The notes under the pieces are model-generated. The model was not told the DNA's origin, did not search any database, and worked only from the letters and a program-made list of their open reading frames with translations. From the NCBI RefSeq assembly GCF_902498825.1, contig NZ_LR701459.1, positions 638,527-702,526 of the forward strand: a DNA stretch of 64,000 nt, written 5' to 3'. Of this stretch, positions 8,906-18,657 are shown in pieces (the stretch's first letter is position 1; the number at the start of each line of letters is the position of its first letter). Both the position numbers and the translations under genes were made by a program. Source of the DNA: Rhizobium sp. EC-SD404. GTDB taxonomy: Bacteria > Pseudomonadota > Alphaproteobacteria > Rhizobiales > Rhizobiaceae.

Positions 8906-9976
8906 CTACCCTTCCAGCTGCGCGGCGCCGTCCGGTTCTCGACGAGCCTTGAAGGCGCCCAGCAGTTGCAGCATGCGCACCACCCGGGCGTCATACCGCC
9001 ACCAGGGCGGCAGCGTCTCCAGGCGCGGGGAGCGTGCTTCGGCTTCGACGGCATCGATGAGGAACCGGGTCGCCGGGAGCGATGGTTGGTTCAGTCCGTC
9101 CGGCGATGGCAGTGGCATCGCGGCCGCCTTCAGGGCGAGCGAAATCTTGCGACGTTTCGAGATGATGGCGCGCTCATGGACCGGATCGACGCCGGCGCGA
9201 ATTTCGTCGCCGATCGCGTGATAGAGAAGGCGCGAAGCCTGGATGCCGCGGCGGCAATTGGCCGGTAGCTCGGCGATGCCCGGCAGCGCGCGATCATAGA
9301 GAAACTCCGCCCGGTCGAGCAGCCGCAACGTCATCCGGCGTACCGTTTCCGATTGGGCGCCATCGGGCTTTGTTGCCGCGATTTTCGACAGGCCCTCACG
9401 GCGCAGCCATTCCTCCGGCACGTAGTTTCGGCCGGCACGTGCGTCCTCGCCGATGTCGCGGGCGATGTTTGTCAGTTGCATCGCCACGCCAAGGTCGGCT
9501 GCGCGGGCGAGCACGAATGGATCGCGCCTTGCCATGACCAGCGTCATCATCACGCCGACTGTGCCGGCGACCCGAGCAGCGTAGTCCTCGAGATCGCCAA
9601 GCGTGTCGTAGGTCCGGCCGTATGCGTCCCATGCAAGGCCTTCGAGAAGCGCTGCGGGGACGGCTTGCGGGATGGCGAAGCGGGCCACGGTCTCGGCGAA
9701 ACTGCGGTCGACGAAGTGGTTTGCGGGCCGCCCGCGATAGATGTTGTCGAGACGTGCAGTCAGCTCGGAAATCGCCTCGGGGCCACCATTCGCCTGATCG
9801 ATCATGTCGTCGGCCATCCGGCAAAACGCGTAGATGGCATAGGCCGGTTCACGCACTTCCACGGGCAGCAAAAGCGAGGCGATGAAGAAGGATTGCGAGC
9901 CCTGGCGGATCGACTGCCGGCACTGGGCACAGTCGCGCGGCGTCAGTGGCGATCTAGCGTTTGAAGGCAACGGCAT
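8906..9976 (-). CDS. crtB: Phytoene synthase
   Basis: CrtB condenses two geranylgeranyl diphosphates to 15-cis-phytoene, the first committed carotenoid step. The two aspartate-rich motifs are DDMID at residues 56-60 and DIGED at 174-178, with YCRMADD-like context (YAFCRMADD) and AMQLTNIARDIGEDARAGR. The start is taken as the ATG at 9976 (MPLPSNARSP, 356 residues), preceded by AGGA; the open frame runs on to 10078 but only inside crtI. It overlaps the crtI end by 23 bases. It belongs to the bchI-bchD-bchO-crtI-crtB message. Confidence 0.95.
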   Translation of the reverse strand: MPLPSNARSPLTPRDCAQCRQSIRQGSQSFFIASLLLPVEVREPAYAIYAFCRMADDMIDQANGGPEAISELTARLDNIYRGRPANHFVDRSFAETVARFAIPQAVPAALLEGLAWDAYGRTYDTLGDLEDYAARVAGTVGVMMTLVMARRDPFVLARAADLGVAMQLTNIARDIGEDARAGRNYVPEEWLRREGLSKIAATKPDGAQSETVRRMTLRLLDRAEFLYDRALPGIAELPANCRRGIQASRLLYHAIGDEIRAGVDPVHERAIISKRRKISLALKAAAMPLPSPDGLNQPSLPATRFLIDAVEAEARSPRLETLPPWWRYDARVVRMLQLLGAFKARREPDGAAQLEG

Positions 9977-11477
9977 CGGGCACCATCCTGTCGAGCATGC
10001 GGGCAGAGGAAATGACGCCGGGCAGGCCGGCACCGGGATGCGTGCCGGCGCCCACGAGATAGAGGTTCTCGGCCGCATCGCTGCGATTGTGCGGCCGGAA
10101 CCACGCGCTTTGCGTCAGGATGGGTTCCAGAGAGAAGCCTGAGCCGTAGGGCGAGAGATAGCGTTCGGCAAAATCATCGGGAACGGCGATCGCCTCCGTC
10201 ACGATCTCGTCCCGCAGGCCCGGCAACAGCGTCGACGAGAGGCGTTCGATGATGGCGTCGCGGCGCCTGGCGGTCGCCTCAGTCCAATCGATGTCCGCGC
10301 CGAGATGGGGGACGGGCGTCAGGGCATAGAAGGCATCACATCCCGAAGGTGCAACGGTCGGATCGCTGGCACTTGGGCGATGCAGATAGAGGCTGAAATC
10401 CTCGGTCAGCGGACGGCGCTTGAAGATGTCGTTCAGCAGGCCTTCATAGCGCGGACCGAGCAGGATGGTGTGGTGGCCGACATCGTCGTAGCGCCGCCCG
10501 GTGCCGAAGTAGAAAACGACGAGCCCCATGGAATAGCGCGATTTGCGAAGCCGTTTCGCCTGGCGTTGGCCATTCGGCAAAAGTGGGCTCGTCACGGCGG
10601 GATCGGCATTTGAGATGACGATATCGGCATCGAGCCGCGTGCCGTCGGACAGCCGGACGCCGGAAACCTTGCCGTCGGTCAGCGTGATCGCTGCGACTTC
10701 GCTGCGCGTGACTGCGAGATTATCTTGTCCCCGGATGAGCTTCACCAGGCCATCGACGATCTGGCTGACGCCGCCTTGCGGGTAGTGAACGCCCCAGCGA
10801 CGTTCCAGCGAGGGGATCAGACAGTAAATCGCCGGCGCGCTTAGCGGATTGCCGCCGATGAGCAGCGGGTGAAAGCTCAGCATGGTGCGCAGTTTGGGGT
10901 GCTTTACATGCGCCGAGACAAGGCCGAAGACCGACCTGTAGCCCTGCAGCCGCAAGAGGTCCGGCGCGATGCGCAGCATGTCCGTGACGGTCGAAAACGG
11001 CTGGTCGGCGAGTTGCTCGAAACCGAGCGCCATGATCTCGTCGCTGAGCTTCATGAAGCGGCGATAGCCCGGTAGGTCGGCCGGGTTTACGCGCCGCACC
11101 TCCGCCTCCATGGCAGCGATGTCTTCCGAGCAGGCGATGGTGTCGCCGTCGTTAAAGCGGAGTTTGTAGAACGGCTTCAGGCGAAGCATCTCGACGTCGT
11201 CCTGCATTCGCTTGCCGCAGAGGGTCCACAGTTCCTCGAAAAGATGCGGCGCCGTGACGATCGTCGGGCCGCGATCGAAGGTAAAACCGTCCTGATGGAT
11301 CACACCGGCGCGACCGCCGAACTCGTCGAGCCGCTCAAGCACGGTCACGCGATAGCCGCGAGCGCCCATGCGGACGGCTGCGGCGAGGCCGCCGAAACCG
11401 CTGCCGATGACGATGGCGTGGGGTCGCTTGTCGTCAGCGGCGCGCAGCGGGCGTTGATTGTCCACGACGGTCAGCAT
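9954..11477 (-). CDS. crtI: Phytoene desaturase
   Basis: CrtI, 507 residues, desaturates phytoene to neurosporene or lycopene in three or four steps with FAD. The N-terminal nucleotide-binding motif IVIGSGFGGLAAAVR is near residues 22-36, followed by the acidic end of the second beta strand in VLERLDEFGGRAG. The C-terminal block LYLVGAGTHPGAGLPGVISSAR is the carotenoid-desaturase signature. With crtC, crtD and crtF and no crtA seen, a four-step enzyme feeding spirilloxanthin is likely, but the number of steps cannot be read from sequence. The start abuts the bchO stop (TGAATG). Confidence 0.95.
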   Translation of the reverse strand: MLTVVDNQRPLRAADDKRPHAIVIGSGFGGLAAAVRMGARGYRVTVLERLDEFGGRAGVIHQDGFTFDRGPTIVTAPHLFEELWTLCGKRMQDDVEMLRLKPFYKLRFNDGDTIACSEDIAAMEAEVRRVNPADLPGYRRFMKLSDEIMALGFEQLADQPFSTVTDMLRIAPDLLRLQGYRSVFGLVSAHVKHPKLRTMLSFHPLLIGGNPLSAPAIYCLIPSLERRWGVHYPQGGVSQIVDGLVKLIRGQDNLAVTRSEVAAITLTDGKVSGVRLSDGTRLDADIVISNADPAVTSPLLPNGQRQAKRLRKSRYSMGLVVFYFGTGRRYDDVGHHTILLGPRYEGLLNDIFKRRPLTEDFSLYLHRPSASDPTVAPSGCDAFYALTPVPHLGADIDWTEATARRRDAIIERLSSTLLPGLRDEIVTEAIAVPDDFAERYLSPYGSGFSLEPILTQSAWFRPHNRSDAAENLYLVGAGTHPGAGLPGVISSARMLDRMVPDAVAFKR

Positions 11478-12416
11478 TCATCGATCCTCGCTCGGTTCGG
11501 GCTCGCCCGTTCGCGTCGCGCCGGGCGCGATGGCGGCATCGCTTGCCAGAAGTCGCAGCAGGCGCGCCGCTTCGTTGGGCTGTTCTTCGTGGTAGAGATG
11601 GCCGCCCTCATTGAGGATGAGCGTTGTGATCGCCGGCGACAGGGCAGCCACCGACTGACTGTCGGCGAAGGGTACGGCCTTGTCGCCTCTTGTCGCGACC
11701 AGCATGGTCGTCGTCTTTAGCTTGCCAAGGTCCGTGTTGAGGCTTTCGAGATCCCAGTTGGCCATCATGCCGAGCGTTCCCGCCACATGGCCGGAATGGC
11801 GGAAAAGGGCGCGATAAAGCGCTACGCCTTCGGGTTCGATCGTCGAACCGGTGCCGGCGAGCAGCCTTCGGGTGGCATCCATGCTTTCCGCGCGCCACGC
11901 AAAAAGCTTGGGTGCTAAGGGATTGATGAACAGCAACCGCGCCAGCGGCCCGTAGATGCCGGAGCCGGCGATCGGGCGGATGGCGGCATTGAAGCCGACG
12001 ATGAGCTTGCATTGCGGCAGGCGCCCATCGAGCGCCATGCGCAGGAGAATAGCCGCCCCGGCGGAGTGTCCGGCGGCGCAGACGATGGAGAGCTTGAGCT
12101 CTGCGATCAGCGCCGCCAGTGCGCGTGCCATGCCGGACAGCGTGAGATCGTGCTGGCTGGCGCCGCGCGTGAACCCGTGACCCGGCAGATCCGGTACGAT
12201 CACGGTGAAATCGCGTGCGAGGTCGGGCAGCATCCGGCGAAAGCTGTGGCTTGCCGCGCCGGTGCCATGGATGAGCAGCAGCGCGGGGCCGCTCCCTGCG
12301 ACCTGCACGTGCCAGGTGAGCGGGCCGGATCTCACAAAGCGGCTGTTTTCGCGGTTCGGCCAGTCTTTGCCGAGCACGTTCCAGTCCGGATAGCGGTGGG
12401 TGGAGAGCGCGTTCAT
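11478..12416 (-). CDS. bchO: BchO, alpha/beta hydrolase of the magnesium chelatase locus
   Basis: A 312-residue alpha/beta hydrolase with the oxyanion block LLLIHGTGAASHSF near residues 46-59 and nucleophile elbow GHSAGAA with S118. A late GGHLYHEEQP supplies the catalytic histidine. BchO is found between bchD and crtI or nearby in purple bacterial clusters and is called a magnesium chelatase accessory protein; its substrate is not established. Seven bases follow the bchD stop, and the stop touches the crtI start. The position and sequence make the name secure; the enzymatic role is not. Confidence 0.92.
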   Translation of the reverse strand: MNALSTHRYPDWNVLGKDWPNRENSRFVRSGPLTWHVQVAGSGPALLLIHGTGAASHSFRRMLPDLARDFTVIVPDLPGHGFTRGASQHDLTLSGMARALAALIAELKLSIVCAAGHSAGAAILLRMALDGRLPQCKLIVGFNAAIRPIAGSGIYGPLARLLFINPLAPKLFAWRAESMDATRRLLAGTGSTIEPEGVALYRALFRHSGHVAGTLGMMANWDLESLNTDLGKLKTTTMLVATRGDKAVPFADSQSVAALSPAITTLILNEGGHLYHEEQPNEAARLLRLLASDAAIAPGATRTGEPEPSEDR

Positions 12417-12422
12417 GGCCGT

Positions 12423-14213
12423 TCAGTTCGGCCTGGCATTCGATTGCCGATCCATTCGGCTCCGCACCGCAAGGCTCAGATCCTTCGCGCGGCCGGCAGG
12501 TAGCGGGAGATATTCGCCGCCCATGGCCCGGGCCAGATCGGCTGCATGTTCGCGCGGCCGCCGTGCCGTATCGACCAGCACGCTCGAGAGGCCGGCAAGC
12601 CGGAATGCGGCGGCCATGCGCTGGGTATCCGCCTCGGCACGCTCCCGCCCGGCGGTGCCGTCGAGCGCGATGTTGGCGCGGCCGTCGGTCATCAGGATCG
12701 TGATGGCGTTCTGACCGCGTTCGGCAGCCTTGCCGGCAAGGAGACGGGCAAGCGCCAGCCCGCCGGCAAGCGGAGTCGGTCCGCCGCCCGCCATGGCGAC
12801 GAGCGCGCGCCTTGCGCGCAGCAGCGAGCGGGTAGGGGGCAGAACGATCTCGGCTTGCGCGCCCCTGAAGACGATTAACGCCACGGCGTCGCGCCGCGCA
12901 TAACACTGGCCAAGGAGCGTCTCGATCGCGCCCTTCGCTTCGCCGAGCCGTGCGTGGGCCGACGACCCGGACGCATCGACGGCGAAAATCGCGAGCGTTT
13001 CCGATGGCGCCGAAAAGCGGGTGTAGCGAAAGTCCTCGCGCCGGATCGCGATCGGCCGACCGGTTGCAGCATCCGAAGAGGTCGCTATCCGTCGGATCGT
13101 CTGCCAAGGGACCGCAGCGCGCAATGTTGCAATGATATCCAATGCGCTGCGACCATTTTCAGGTCGCGGCCGAGCAGCCAAACGTCGGCCTCGGCTTACG
13201 GATCGTTGGCTCGGTCCGCGCTTGCCGGAGGATGCTCCGCCGCGTGCGCCCCGTGCTGCGGCAGCGGCTTGAAGCACGTCTTCCGGCAAATAGGCGTCGA
13301 GGATGTCGACCGCGATTGTTTCGTCGGCGCCGGCATGTTCCGAATCTTCCAGATCCTGCGGCAGGTTTTCGGCTCGATTGCGCTCGGGTTCAGATTCGGC
13401 TGCCGTGTCGGGTTGTGGAATGTCCGGTGATTCCGGGTTTTCACCACTGTCGTCTTCGGCGGCGATGGGGGTGAGACCGAAAACAAGGCCGACTGCTTCA
13501 CGCAGTGCTTCGGTGCTGGCGGTAGCTTCCCCATCCAGATACGCGAGGATGCGGGTCACGTTCAGAAGATGCGATGGCGCACGCATGGAAGATCGGTTGA
13601 GGGCGAGTGCCAACGCGCAGCAAGCCTCCATCACCGGCTCCGGCACTTCGACATCGCGTGCGGTTTCCTGAGCATCTGGCAGCGCCGAGGCGGTACTACC
13701 CGGTTCCAGAAGCAAACGGCCCCTGGAAAGATCCAGCGTCAGCGAGACGCGATCCAGCAGGCAGGGATGGACGGCTTCGTCCGACAGACCCTCGTCGAGC
13801 AACAGAACCGTTATTTCGCGCCGATCGATCGCGGCTGCGATCAATGCGGCCTGCAGCGCCGTCAGCCTTTCCGCCATGGCAATGATGAGAATGCCGCCCT
13901 TTGCGCGCGACAGGATCCCAGATCGCGCAACAAGCTCGCGTTGCGCGAGCGTCGCGGCGAGATCATATCCATCGACAAGATGATCGTCGGCGATCGATGG
14001 CGTCATGCGCAGCCAGGGCAGCTGCTTGGCGATGCGCGACTGCAGAATTTCCACGACAGAGTCACGTACCGGCCCGGCCTGCGACTTCAGGCGCAAGCCG
14101 CCGAGCAGCAACGGATCCGTAGCGAAGACATCGGCTGTCCTCAAGACAGCGGACCAAATGTCCGGTGCATCCGGCCGCTCACCCACCGGGAGATCGCCGG
14201 TGTCGGCTGTCAT
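12423..14213 (-). CDS. bchD: Magnesium chelatase subunit D
   Basis: BchD, 596 residues, joins BchI in the AAA+ double ring that drives magnesium insertion by BchH into protoporphyrin IX. The N-terminal third is an AAA+ module with degenerate nucleotide motifs. An acidic, proline-rich linker follows at about residues 255-310 (runs such as AAEDDSGENPESPD and AAESEPERN). The C-terminal half is a von Willebrand A domain with the MIDAS sequence FAVDASGSSAHAR and a later TDGRANI. Overlaps bchI by four bases. Length and domain order match the family. Confidence 0.95.
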   Translation of the reverse strand: MTADTGDLPVGERPDAPDIWSAVLRTADVFATDPLLLGGLRLKSQAGPVRDSVVEILQSRIAKQLPWLRMTPSIADDHLVDGYDLAATLAQRELVARSGILSRAKGGILIIAMAERLTALQAALIAAAIDRREITVLLLDEGLSDEAVHPCLLDRVSLTLDLSRGRLLLEPGSTASALPDAQETARDVEVPEPVMEACCALALALNRSSMRAPSHLLNVTRILAYLDGEATASTEALREAVGLVFGLTPIAAEDDSGENPESPDIPQPDTAAESEPERNRAENLPQDLEDSEHAGADETIAVDILDAYLPEDVLQAAAAARGARGGASSGKRGPSQRSVSRGRRLAARPRPENGRSALDIIATLRAAVPWQTIRRIATSSDAATGRPIAIRREDFRYTRFSAPSETLAIFAVDASGSSAHARLGEAKGAIETLLGQCYARRDAVALIVFRGAQAEIVLPPTRSLLRARRALVAMAGGGPTPLAGGLALARLLAGKAAERGQNAITILMTDGRANIALDGTAGRERAEADTQRMAAAFRLAGLSSVLVDTARRPREHAADLARAMGGEYLPLPAGRAKDLSLAVRSRMDRQSNARPN

Positions 14214-15238
14214 GCGACTGCAACCGATATGGAGGCGATCGCGCGTTCGACACGGATCGACGAGCCGCTCTCGTCCATCGGATCGCGGCGCAGGCGATGC
14301 CGCAGGCAGGATGGTGCAACGGCCAGCAGAAGTTCGGGCGTGACGCGTTCGCGCTGTTCGTAGGCTGCGAGCGCGCGGGCTGCCCGCATCATGGTCAACT
14401 CGCCGCGCGAGCCATCGATGCCGAGCTTGATTGCCAGGCCAGCCGCGATCTCCAGGATTTCGTCGCCAACGGCGATACCGTTCAGTTCCGCGCGAGCCTT
14501 GAGAATTCGCTTGCCAAGCGCTGCGTCCTTGCGCGCCCAGCTGTCGAGAAACTGCGTGGGATCGCGCTCGAACGCATCCCGTCGCTTCACCACCTCGATG
14601 CGCTCCGCGATATCGGTGGGCGATGTCACGTCGAGCGACAGGCCGAACCGATCGAGCAGCTGCGGCCGCAGCTCGCCCTCTTCAGGATTGCCGCTGCCCA
14701 CCAAGACGAAGCGCGCCGGATGGCGCAGGCTCAGCCCGTCGCGCTCGACGAGGTTGACGCCCGATGCGGCAACGTCGAGCAACAGGTCGACGAGGTGGTC
14801 CTCCAGGAGGTTGACTTCGTCGACATAGAGGAACCCGCGGTGGGCAGCTGCCAGCAGTCCCGGCTGAAACGTTTTTTTGCCCTGGGTCAGCGCCGCTTCG
14901 ATGTCGAGGGCGCCGGCAACCCGGTCTTCGCTCGCGCCGAGAGGCAGATCGATAACCGGAATTGGGCGCTTGTCGACCTTGAGGCGCGGGTTCGAATTGC
15001 GCTGGCAATCCGGGCAGTCGGCTGTCGGCGCGTCCGGATCGCAGTTGAAGCGGCAGCCGAGCACCGTCTTGATCGGGGGAAGAAGAGCCGCCAGCGCGCG
15101 CACGGCCGTGGACTTGCCGGTCCCCCGATCGCCGAGGACCAGCACGCCGCCGATCGCGGGATCGATGGCCGCCAGAAGCAGCGCGCGCTTCATTTCGTAC
15201 TGACCGACAATGGCGCTGAAAGGATAGGTCTGCGGCAT
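14210..15238 (-). CDS. bchI: Magnesium chelatase ATPase subunit I
   Basis: BchI, 342 residues, is the active AAA+ ATPase of magnesium chelatase. Walker A GDRGTGKS is at residues 36-43 and Walker B GFLYVDEVNLL at 136-146. The cysteine-containing insert CRFNCDPDAPTADCPDC near residues 63-79 is typical of BchI/ChlI, and VGSGNPEEGELRPQLLDRFG carries sensor and arginine-finger sequence. It is the first gene of the bchIDO-crtIB unit and is transcribed away from dxs, the PpsR box at 15292-15309 lying between them. Confidence 0.97.
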   Translation of the reverse strand: MPQTYPFSAIVGQYEMKRALLLAAIDPAIGGVLVLGDRGTGKSTAVRALAALLPPIKTVLGCRFNCDPDAPTADCPDCQRNSNPRLKVDKRPIPVIDLPLGASEDRVAGALDIEAALTQGKKTFQPGLLAAAHRGFLYVDEVNLLEDHLVDLLLDVAASGVNLVERDGLSLRHPARFVLVGSGNPEEGELRPQLLDRFGLSLDVTSPTDIAERIEVVKRRDAFERDPTQFLDSWARKDAALGKRILKARAELNGIAVGDEILEIAAGLAIKLGIDGSRGELTMMRAARALAAYEQRERVTPELLLAVAPSCLRHRLRRDPMDESGSSIRVERAIASISVAVA

Positions 15239-15291
15239 CCGCGTCTCTCTTTTCGAGTGTCCAACTGTATGTCGACATTGACTGTAATGTA

Positions 15292-15309
15292 TGTCAATCT
15301 AAATTGACA
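15292..15309. promoter_or_regulatory. PpsR/CrtJ box shared by bchI and dxs
   Basis: TGTCAATCTAAATTGACA is a perfect TGT-N12-ACA site with five-base inverted arms (TGTCA / TGACA), 54 bases before bchI and 59 before dxs. TTGACA occurs on both strands at its edges, so the box may overlap a -35 hexamer in each direction. I could not assign confident -10 elements. Upstream on the bchI side, further TTGAC-like fragments at 15270-15284 do not make a second full box. Confidence 0.82.
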
Positions 15310-15367
15310 TACCCAATCGTCCGTCGGCGGTCATTGATTGTCGGAGGGTCATGACGCCGGGAGAGCC

Positions 15368-17323
15368 ATGATGAGCAGCAGGAAGACGCCTTCACAAACG
15401 CCGCTTCTCGATCAGGTGACCGAGCCCCACGACATGAAGCGGCTGAGCGACCGGCAGTTGCGGCAGCTAGCCGATGAGTTGAGGCGCGAAACCATCGACG
15501 CGGTTTCGGTGACGGGCGGCCATCTCGGCGCAGGGCTGGGCGTCGTGGAACTGACGGTTGCGATCCACGCGGTGTTCGACACGCCAAAGGATCGTCTGAT
15601 CTTCGATGTCGGTCATCAATGCTATCCGCATAAGATATTGACGGGCCGGCGCGATCGGATCCGGACCTTGCGCAAGGGCAACGGACTGTCCGGCTTCACG
15701 AAGCGGTCGGAAAGCCCCTATGACCCGTTCGGCGCCGCCCATTCGTCCACATCCATTTCCGCAGGGCTCGGCTTCGCCGTCGGCCGGGACTTCCAGGGCA
15801 GCGACGACCATGTCATCTGCGTGATCGGCGACGGCGCCATGTCGGCCGGCATGGCGTATGAAGCGCTCAACAATGCCGGCGCGCTCGGCAGCCGGCTGAT
15901 CGTGATCCTGAACGACAATGCCATGTCGATCGCGCCGCCCGTCGGTGCGATGTCGAAATACCTTGCCCGGCTCTATGCCGCACGGCCTTTGCAGGACCTG
16001 AAGTCGGCTGCGCGCAACGCCGTCGACCACCTGCCGCCGCCGCTCAGGGAAGGGGCCCGACGCGCCCGTACGCTCGTCAAAGGGCTGGTTCCGGGCGCGA
16101 CGCTGTTCGAGGAACTCGGCTTTTCCTATGTCGGCCCGTTCGACGGACATGATCTTTCGCAGATCCTCCCCATCCTCAGGACCGTGAAGGAGCGATCCGA
16201 CGGCCCCGTTCTCCTCCACGCCATCACCCGCAAGGGCAAGGGCTATAGACCGGCTGAAGAAGCCGCGGACAAATATCACGGCGTTTCCAGCTTCGATGTC
16301 GCGAGCGGCCATCAGGTCAAGAGCGTGGCCAAGGCGCCCTCTTATACGAAGGTGTTCGCCGATGCGCTGATCCAGGAGGCGGAACGCGATGCCTCCATCG
16401 TCGCGGTGACGGCTGCCATGCCGGACGGCACCGGTCTCGACCGCTTCGCCAAACGCTTCCCGTCACGCATGTTCGACGTGGGCATTGCCGAACAGCATGC
16501 GGTGACCTTCTGCGCCGGTCTCGCCGCCTCCGGCATGAAGCCGTTTTGCGCCATCTATTCGACCTTCCTGCAGCGTGGTTACGATCAGATCGTGCATGAC
16601 GTGGCGTTGCAGCGCCTGCCGGTGCGCTTCGCCATCGATCGTGCGGGGCTCGTCGGCGCCGATGGGCCAACGCATGCGGGATCCTTCGATCTCGGCTATC
16701 TGTGCAACCTGCCGGATTTCACTGTCATGGCTGCAAGCGACGAGGCGGAACTGGTGCACATGGTTGCAACGGCGGCTGCTTTGTCCGACGGGCCCTCGGC
16801 GGTGCGCTATCCGCGCGGAGAAGGCACCGGCGTAGCCATGCCGGCCGTCGGCCAGGTGCTCGAGATCGGACGCGGCCGGATCGTCAAGGAAGGCACGCAG
16901 ATCGCGCTTCTGTCGCTCGGCACCCGCCTGCAGGAATGCCTGGCAGCGGCCGAACGGCTCGACGCGATGGGGCTTTCCACGACGGTTGCCGATGCACGCT
17001 TCGCCAAACCGCTCGACGAAGCGCTGATCCTATCGCTCGCACGCGAGCACGCGGTGCTGATCACCATCGAGGAGGGCGCACGCGGCGGGTTCGGTGCTCA
17101 TGTGCTGCATCTGCTTGCCGAGCGCGGCGTGCTCGACCGCGGCTGTCGCATTCGCACGCTGACCTTGCCCGATCGCTTCATCCAGCAGGACAAGCCGGAG
17201 GCGATGTATGCGGAAGCCGAACTCGATCGCACCGCCATCCTCGCCGCCGCCGAAGCTGCCATCGGTCTCGGCACGATCGAGCGCCAGCCGGAAATCGTGC
17301 GGTTGCACCGGTTGCGGGAATAG
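15368..17323 (+). CDS. dxs: 1-deoxy-D-xylulose-5-phosphate synthase
   Basis: DXS condenses pyruvate and glyceraldehyde 3-phosphate with thiamine diphosphate, the first step of the MEP isoprenoid pathway. Family blocks are [16 protein letters not shown], the diphosphate-binding [18 protein letters not shown], and the transketolase sequence [20 protein letters not shown], with [15 protein letters not shown] later. I start at the ATG at 15368 (651 residues), preceded by GGGAGAGCC; the frame extends to a TTG at 15338 without an obvious ribosome site. A chromosomal housekeeping dxs may exist elsewhere; this copy, adjoining a PpsR box, looks dedicated to pigment synthesis. Confidence 0.95.
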   Translation: MMSSRKTPSQTPLLDQVTEPHDMKRLSDRQLRQLADELRRETIDAVSVTGGHLGAGLGVVELTVAIHAVFDTPKDRLIFDVGHQCYPHKILTGRRDRIRTLRKGNGLSGFTKRSESPYDPFGAAHSSTSISAGLGFAVGRDFQGSDDHVICVIGDGAMSAGMAYEALNNAGALGSRLIVILNDNAMSIAPPVGAMSKYLARLYAARPLQDLKSAARNAVDHLPPPLREGARRARTLVKGLVPGATLFEELGFSYVGPFDGHDLSQILPILRTVKERSDGPVLLHAITRKGKGYRPAEEAADKYHGVSSFDVASGHQVKSVAKAPSYTKVFADALIQEAERDASIVAVTAAMPDGTGLDRFAKRFPSRMFDVGIAEQHAVTFCAGLAASGMKPFCAIYSTFLQRGYDQIVHDVALQRLPVRFAIDRAGLVGADGPTHAGSFDLGYLCNLPDFTVMAASDEAELVHMVATAAALSDGPSAVRYPRGEGTGVAMPAVGQVLEIGRGRIVKEGTQIALLSLGTRLQECLAAAERLDAMGLSTTVADARFAKPLDEALILSLAREHAVLITIEEGARGGFGAHVLHLLAERGVLDRGCRIRTLTLPDRFIQQDKPEAMYAEAELDRTAILAAAEAAIGLGTIERQPEIVRLHRLRE

Positions 17324-17335
17324 GAAAGAAATTAG

Positions 17336-17638
17336 TTAGAAGACGCCGACGGCTAGGTGCATCCAGACCGTCAGCGCGGCCAGGATGGCCACGATGCCCG
17401 CAGCGGCTTGCGCTCTCGTCCCAGGCAGTAGCCTAACCGACATCTCGATCGCCAACCACACGAATGCCAGGATCCCGGCCGCCGCGAAGAAATCCTCCAC
17501 CCCCCAGGCGATTTCGGTCGACACGGTCACGGCCAGCGCCGGGACGAGAAGCACTGCGACAGCCACGAGGGCAAATGCGCAGCGCCAAGTGCCGGGGCTC
17601 AAGATTTTCGAAATCAATCCAACGCTCCGGACAGTCAA
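17336..17638 (-). CDS. Small membrane protein, three predicted helices
   Basis: About 100 codons ending at 17336. The product has three hydrophobic stretches (ALVAVAVLLVPALAVTV, AAAGILAFVWLAIEM and AGIVAILAALTVWMHLAV) with TEIAWGVEDF between the first two. This resembles a widespread proteobacterial family of about 90-110 residue membrane proteins that I know only as uncharacterised. There is no ATG: the frame opens at a TTG at 17638, with further TTG and GTG codons up to residue 13, so the start is uncertain. It converges on dxs with a 12-base gap. Confidence 0.6.
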   Translation of the reverse strand: MTVRSVGLISKILSPGTWRCAFALVAVAVLLVPALAVTVSTEIAWGVEDFFAAAGILAFVWLAIEMSVRLLPGTRAQAAAGIVAILAALTVWMHLAVGVF

Positions 17639-17937
17639 GCCGACTGCATCAGGCAGGCTGATGATCGCTGTATATGACGTCTCTCCGTGGCATTTCGGAG
17701 ATGGCGAACCGCTACAGGCGATGATGACATCTATATCTGCGCTTTAGCTTCCAAATGAGCGGATAGCTGCACCGTAATCCAATCTCGGCCGATCCTGCGG
17801 ATGTGGATCGTTTTTCGCGGTCTCCAAAAAATTGCAAGGGATCGCGAGCCTTTAGGGCGGTGAAGGCCATCGCTTCGTCCACGGTGCGCCGGTTCGATTC
17901 AATACTTGTCGCGACGAAACGAAGGAGGTCGCGGCTA
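17639..17937. other. 299-base stretch with no supported gene
   Basis: Separates the small membrane protein from the toxin-like gene. The toxin frame is open back to a GTG at 17803, but that part lacks a ribosome site and family sequence. Short open frames on the minus strand here read as arginine-rich shadows. I see no tRNA, strong terminator or clear promoter. The stretch looks less G+C-rich than the neighbouring PGC genes, in keeping with recently acquired DNA, though I have not measured this. Confidence 0.4.
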
Positions 17938-18657
17938 GTGGATCGGCACGAAAGCAGCCTTTCACAATTACGATGGCAGCTGGCTGGGCTACGCATGCAG
18001 GCGGCAACGCTGCGCCTCGCGTTTGCGCTCAAGGCTGGCTTTCGTCCCGATCAGCCACGCGTTCCAGGTGGGCGCACGGATAGTGGACAATGGACCCGAG
18101 TGCCCGGCTATGCGCAGGTCCATCCTGTCTCACGCCGAAGGGCGGGTGGCGGGCAAGTTAGAATCGGCGGTCGCTGGCATTCCATCACCCCAGCGCAGGA
18201 AGTGCGACTGGCGCAATCCTACAGCGCCATGCGACGCGCTTTGCGGGACGTGCGTGAGGTGGACCGAAACTGGAAGCCGAATGCGCAAGCCTACTCGACG
18301 GTCGAGGGACTCATTTCGGCCAACCGCGGCATCGAGCTTGAAGCGCGATTTCGACTGTTTCAGCTTCTTGGAACCCGTGCCGAGCTAGGTCCATACGCAC
18401 GCGAGTGGATACCGGCACCATCTACCAACCGCCGCCTGAGCCGATTTGAGCAAAGGGAGGTCGATCGACTCGGAAGGAAATGGGGGTGTCATCGCTGCGG
18501 CAGCACGGATCCCAACAGCACATCCGGTTCTTTCATTGGCGATTATCAGGTGCCAAAGTCGATAGGAACACCGACGAGGATTTATCCTCACTGCGCCCAC
18601 TGTAGCGCGAGCCAAGGTGGCCTGATTGGAAATTTTCGACGGAGGATGATTCAATGA
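17938..18657 (+). CDS. Putative polymorphic-toxin-like protein with C-terminal zinc-binding nuclease-type domain
   Basis: 239 residues from the GTG at 17938, chosen because AAGGAGG lies eight bases upstream. Residues 1-32 are a basic helix. Residues 36-53 read RPDQPRVPGGRTDSGQWT, a linker I know from alphaproteobacterial proteins that carry toxin domains at their C-termini. The last 56 residues hold CxxC at 184-187, GDYQVP near 201-206 and PHCAHC with C219 and C222, then SASQGGL. This is a four-cysteine treble-clef pattern resembling HNH-like toxin tips. No signal peptide or secretion domain is visible. Followed with ATGA overlap by a likely immunity gene. Activity is inferred, not shown. Confidence 0.6.
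   Translation: MDRHESSLSQLRWQLAGLRMQAATLRLAFALKAGFRPDQPRVPGGRTDSGQWTRVPGYAQVHPVSRRRAGGGQVRIGGRWHSITPAQEVRLAQSYSAMRRALRDVREVDRNWKPNAQAYSTVEGLISANRGIELEARFRLFQLLGTRAELGPYAREWIPAPSTNRRLSRFEQREVDRLGRKWGCHRCGSTDPNSTSGSFIGDYQVPKSIGTPTRIYPHCAHCSASQGGLIGNFRRRMIQ

Noticed and set aside
17471..17479. Nine-base match (GATCCCGGC) to the 3' part of tRNA-Arg as a possible att site
   Set aside because: Too short and inside a coding frame; expected by chance in G+C-rich DNA.
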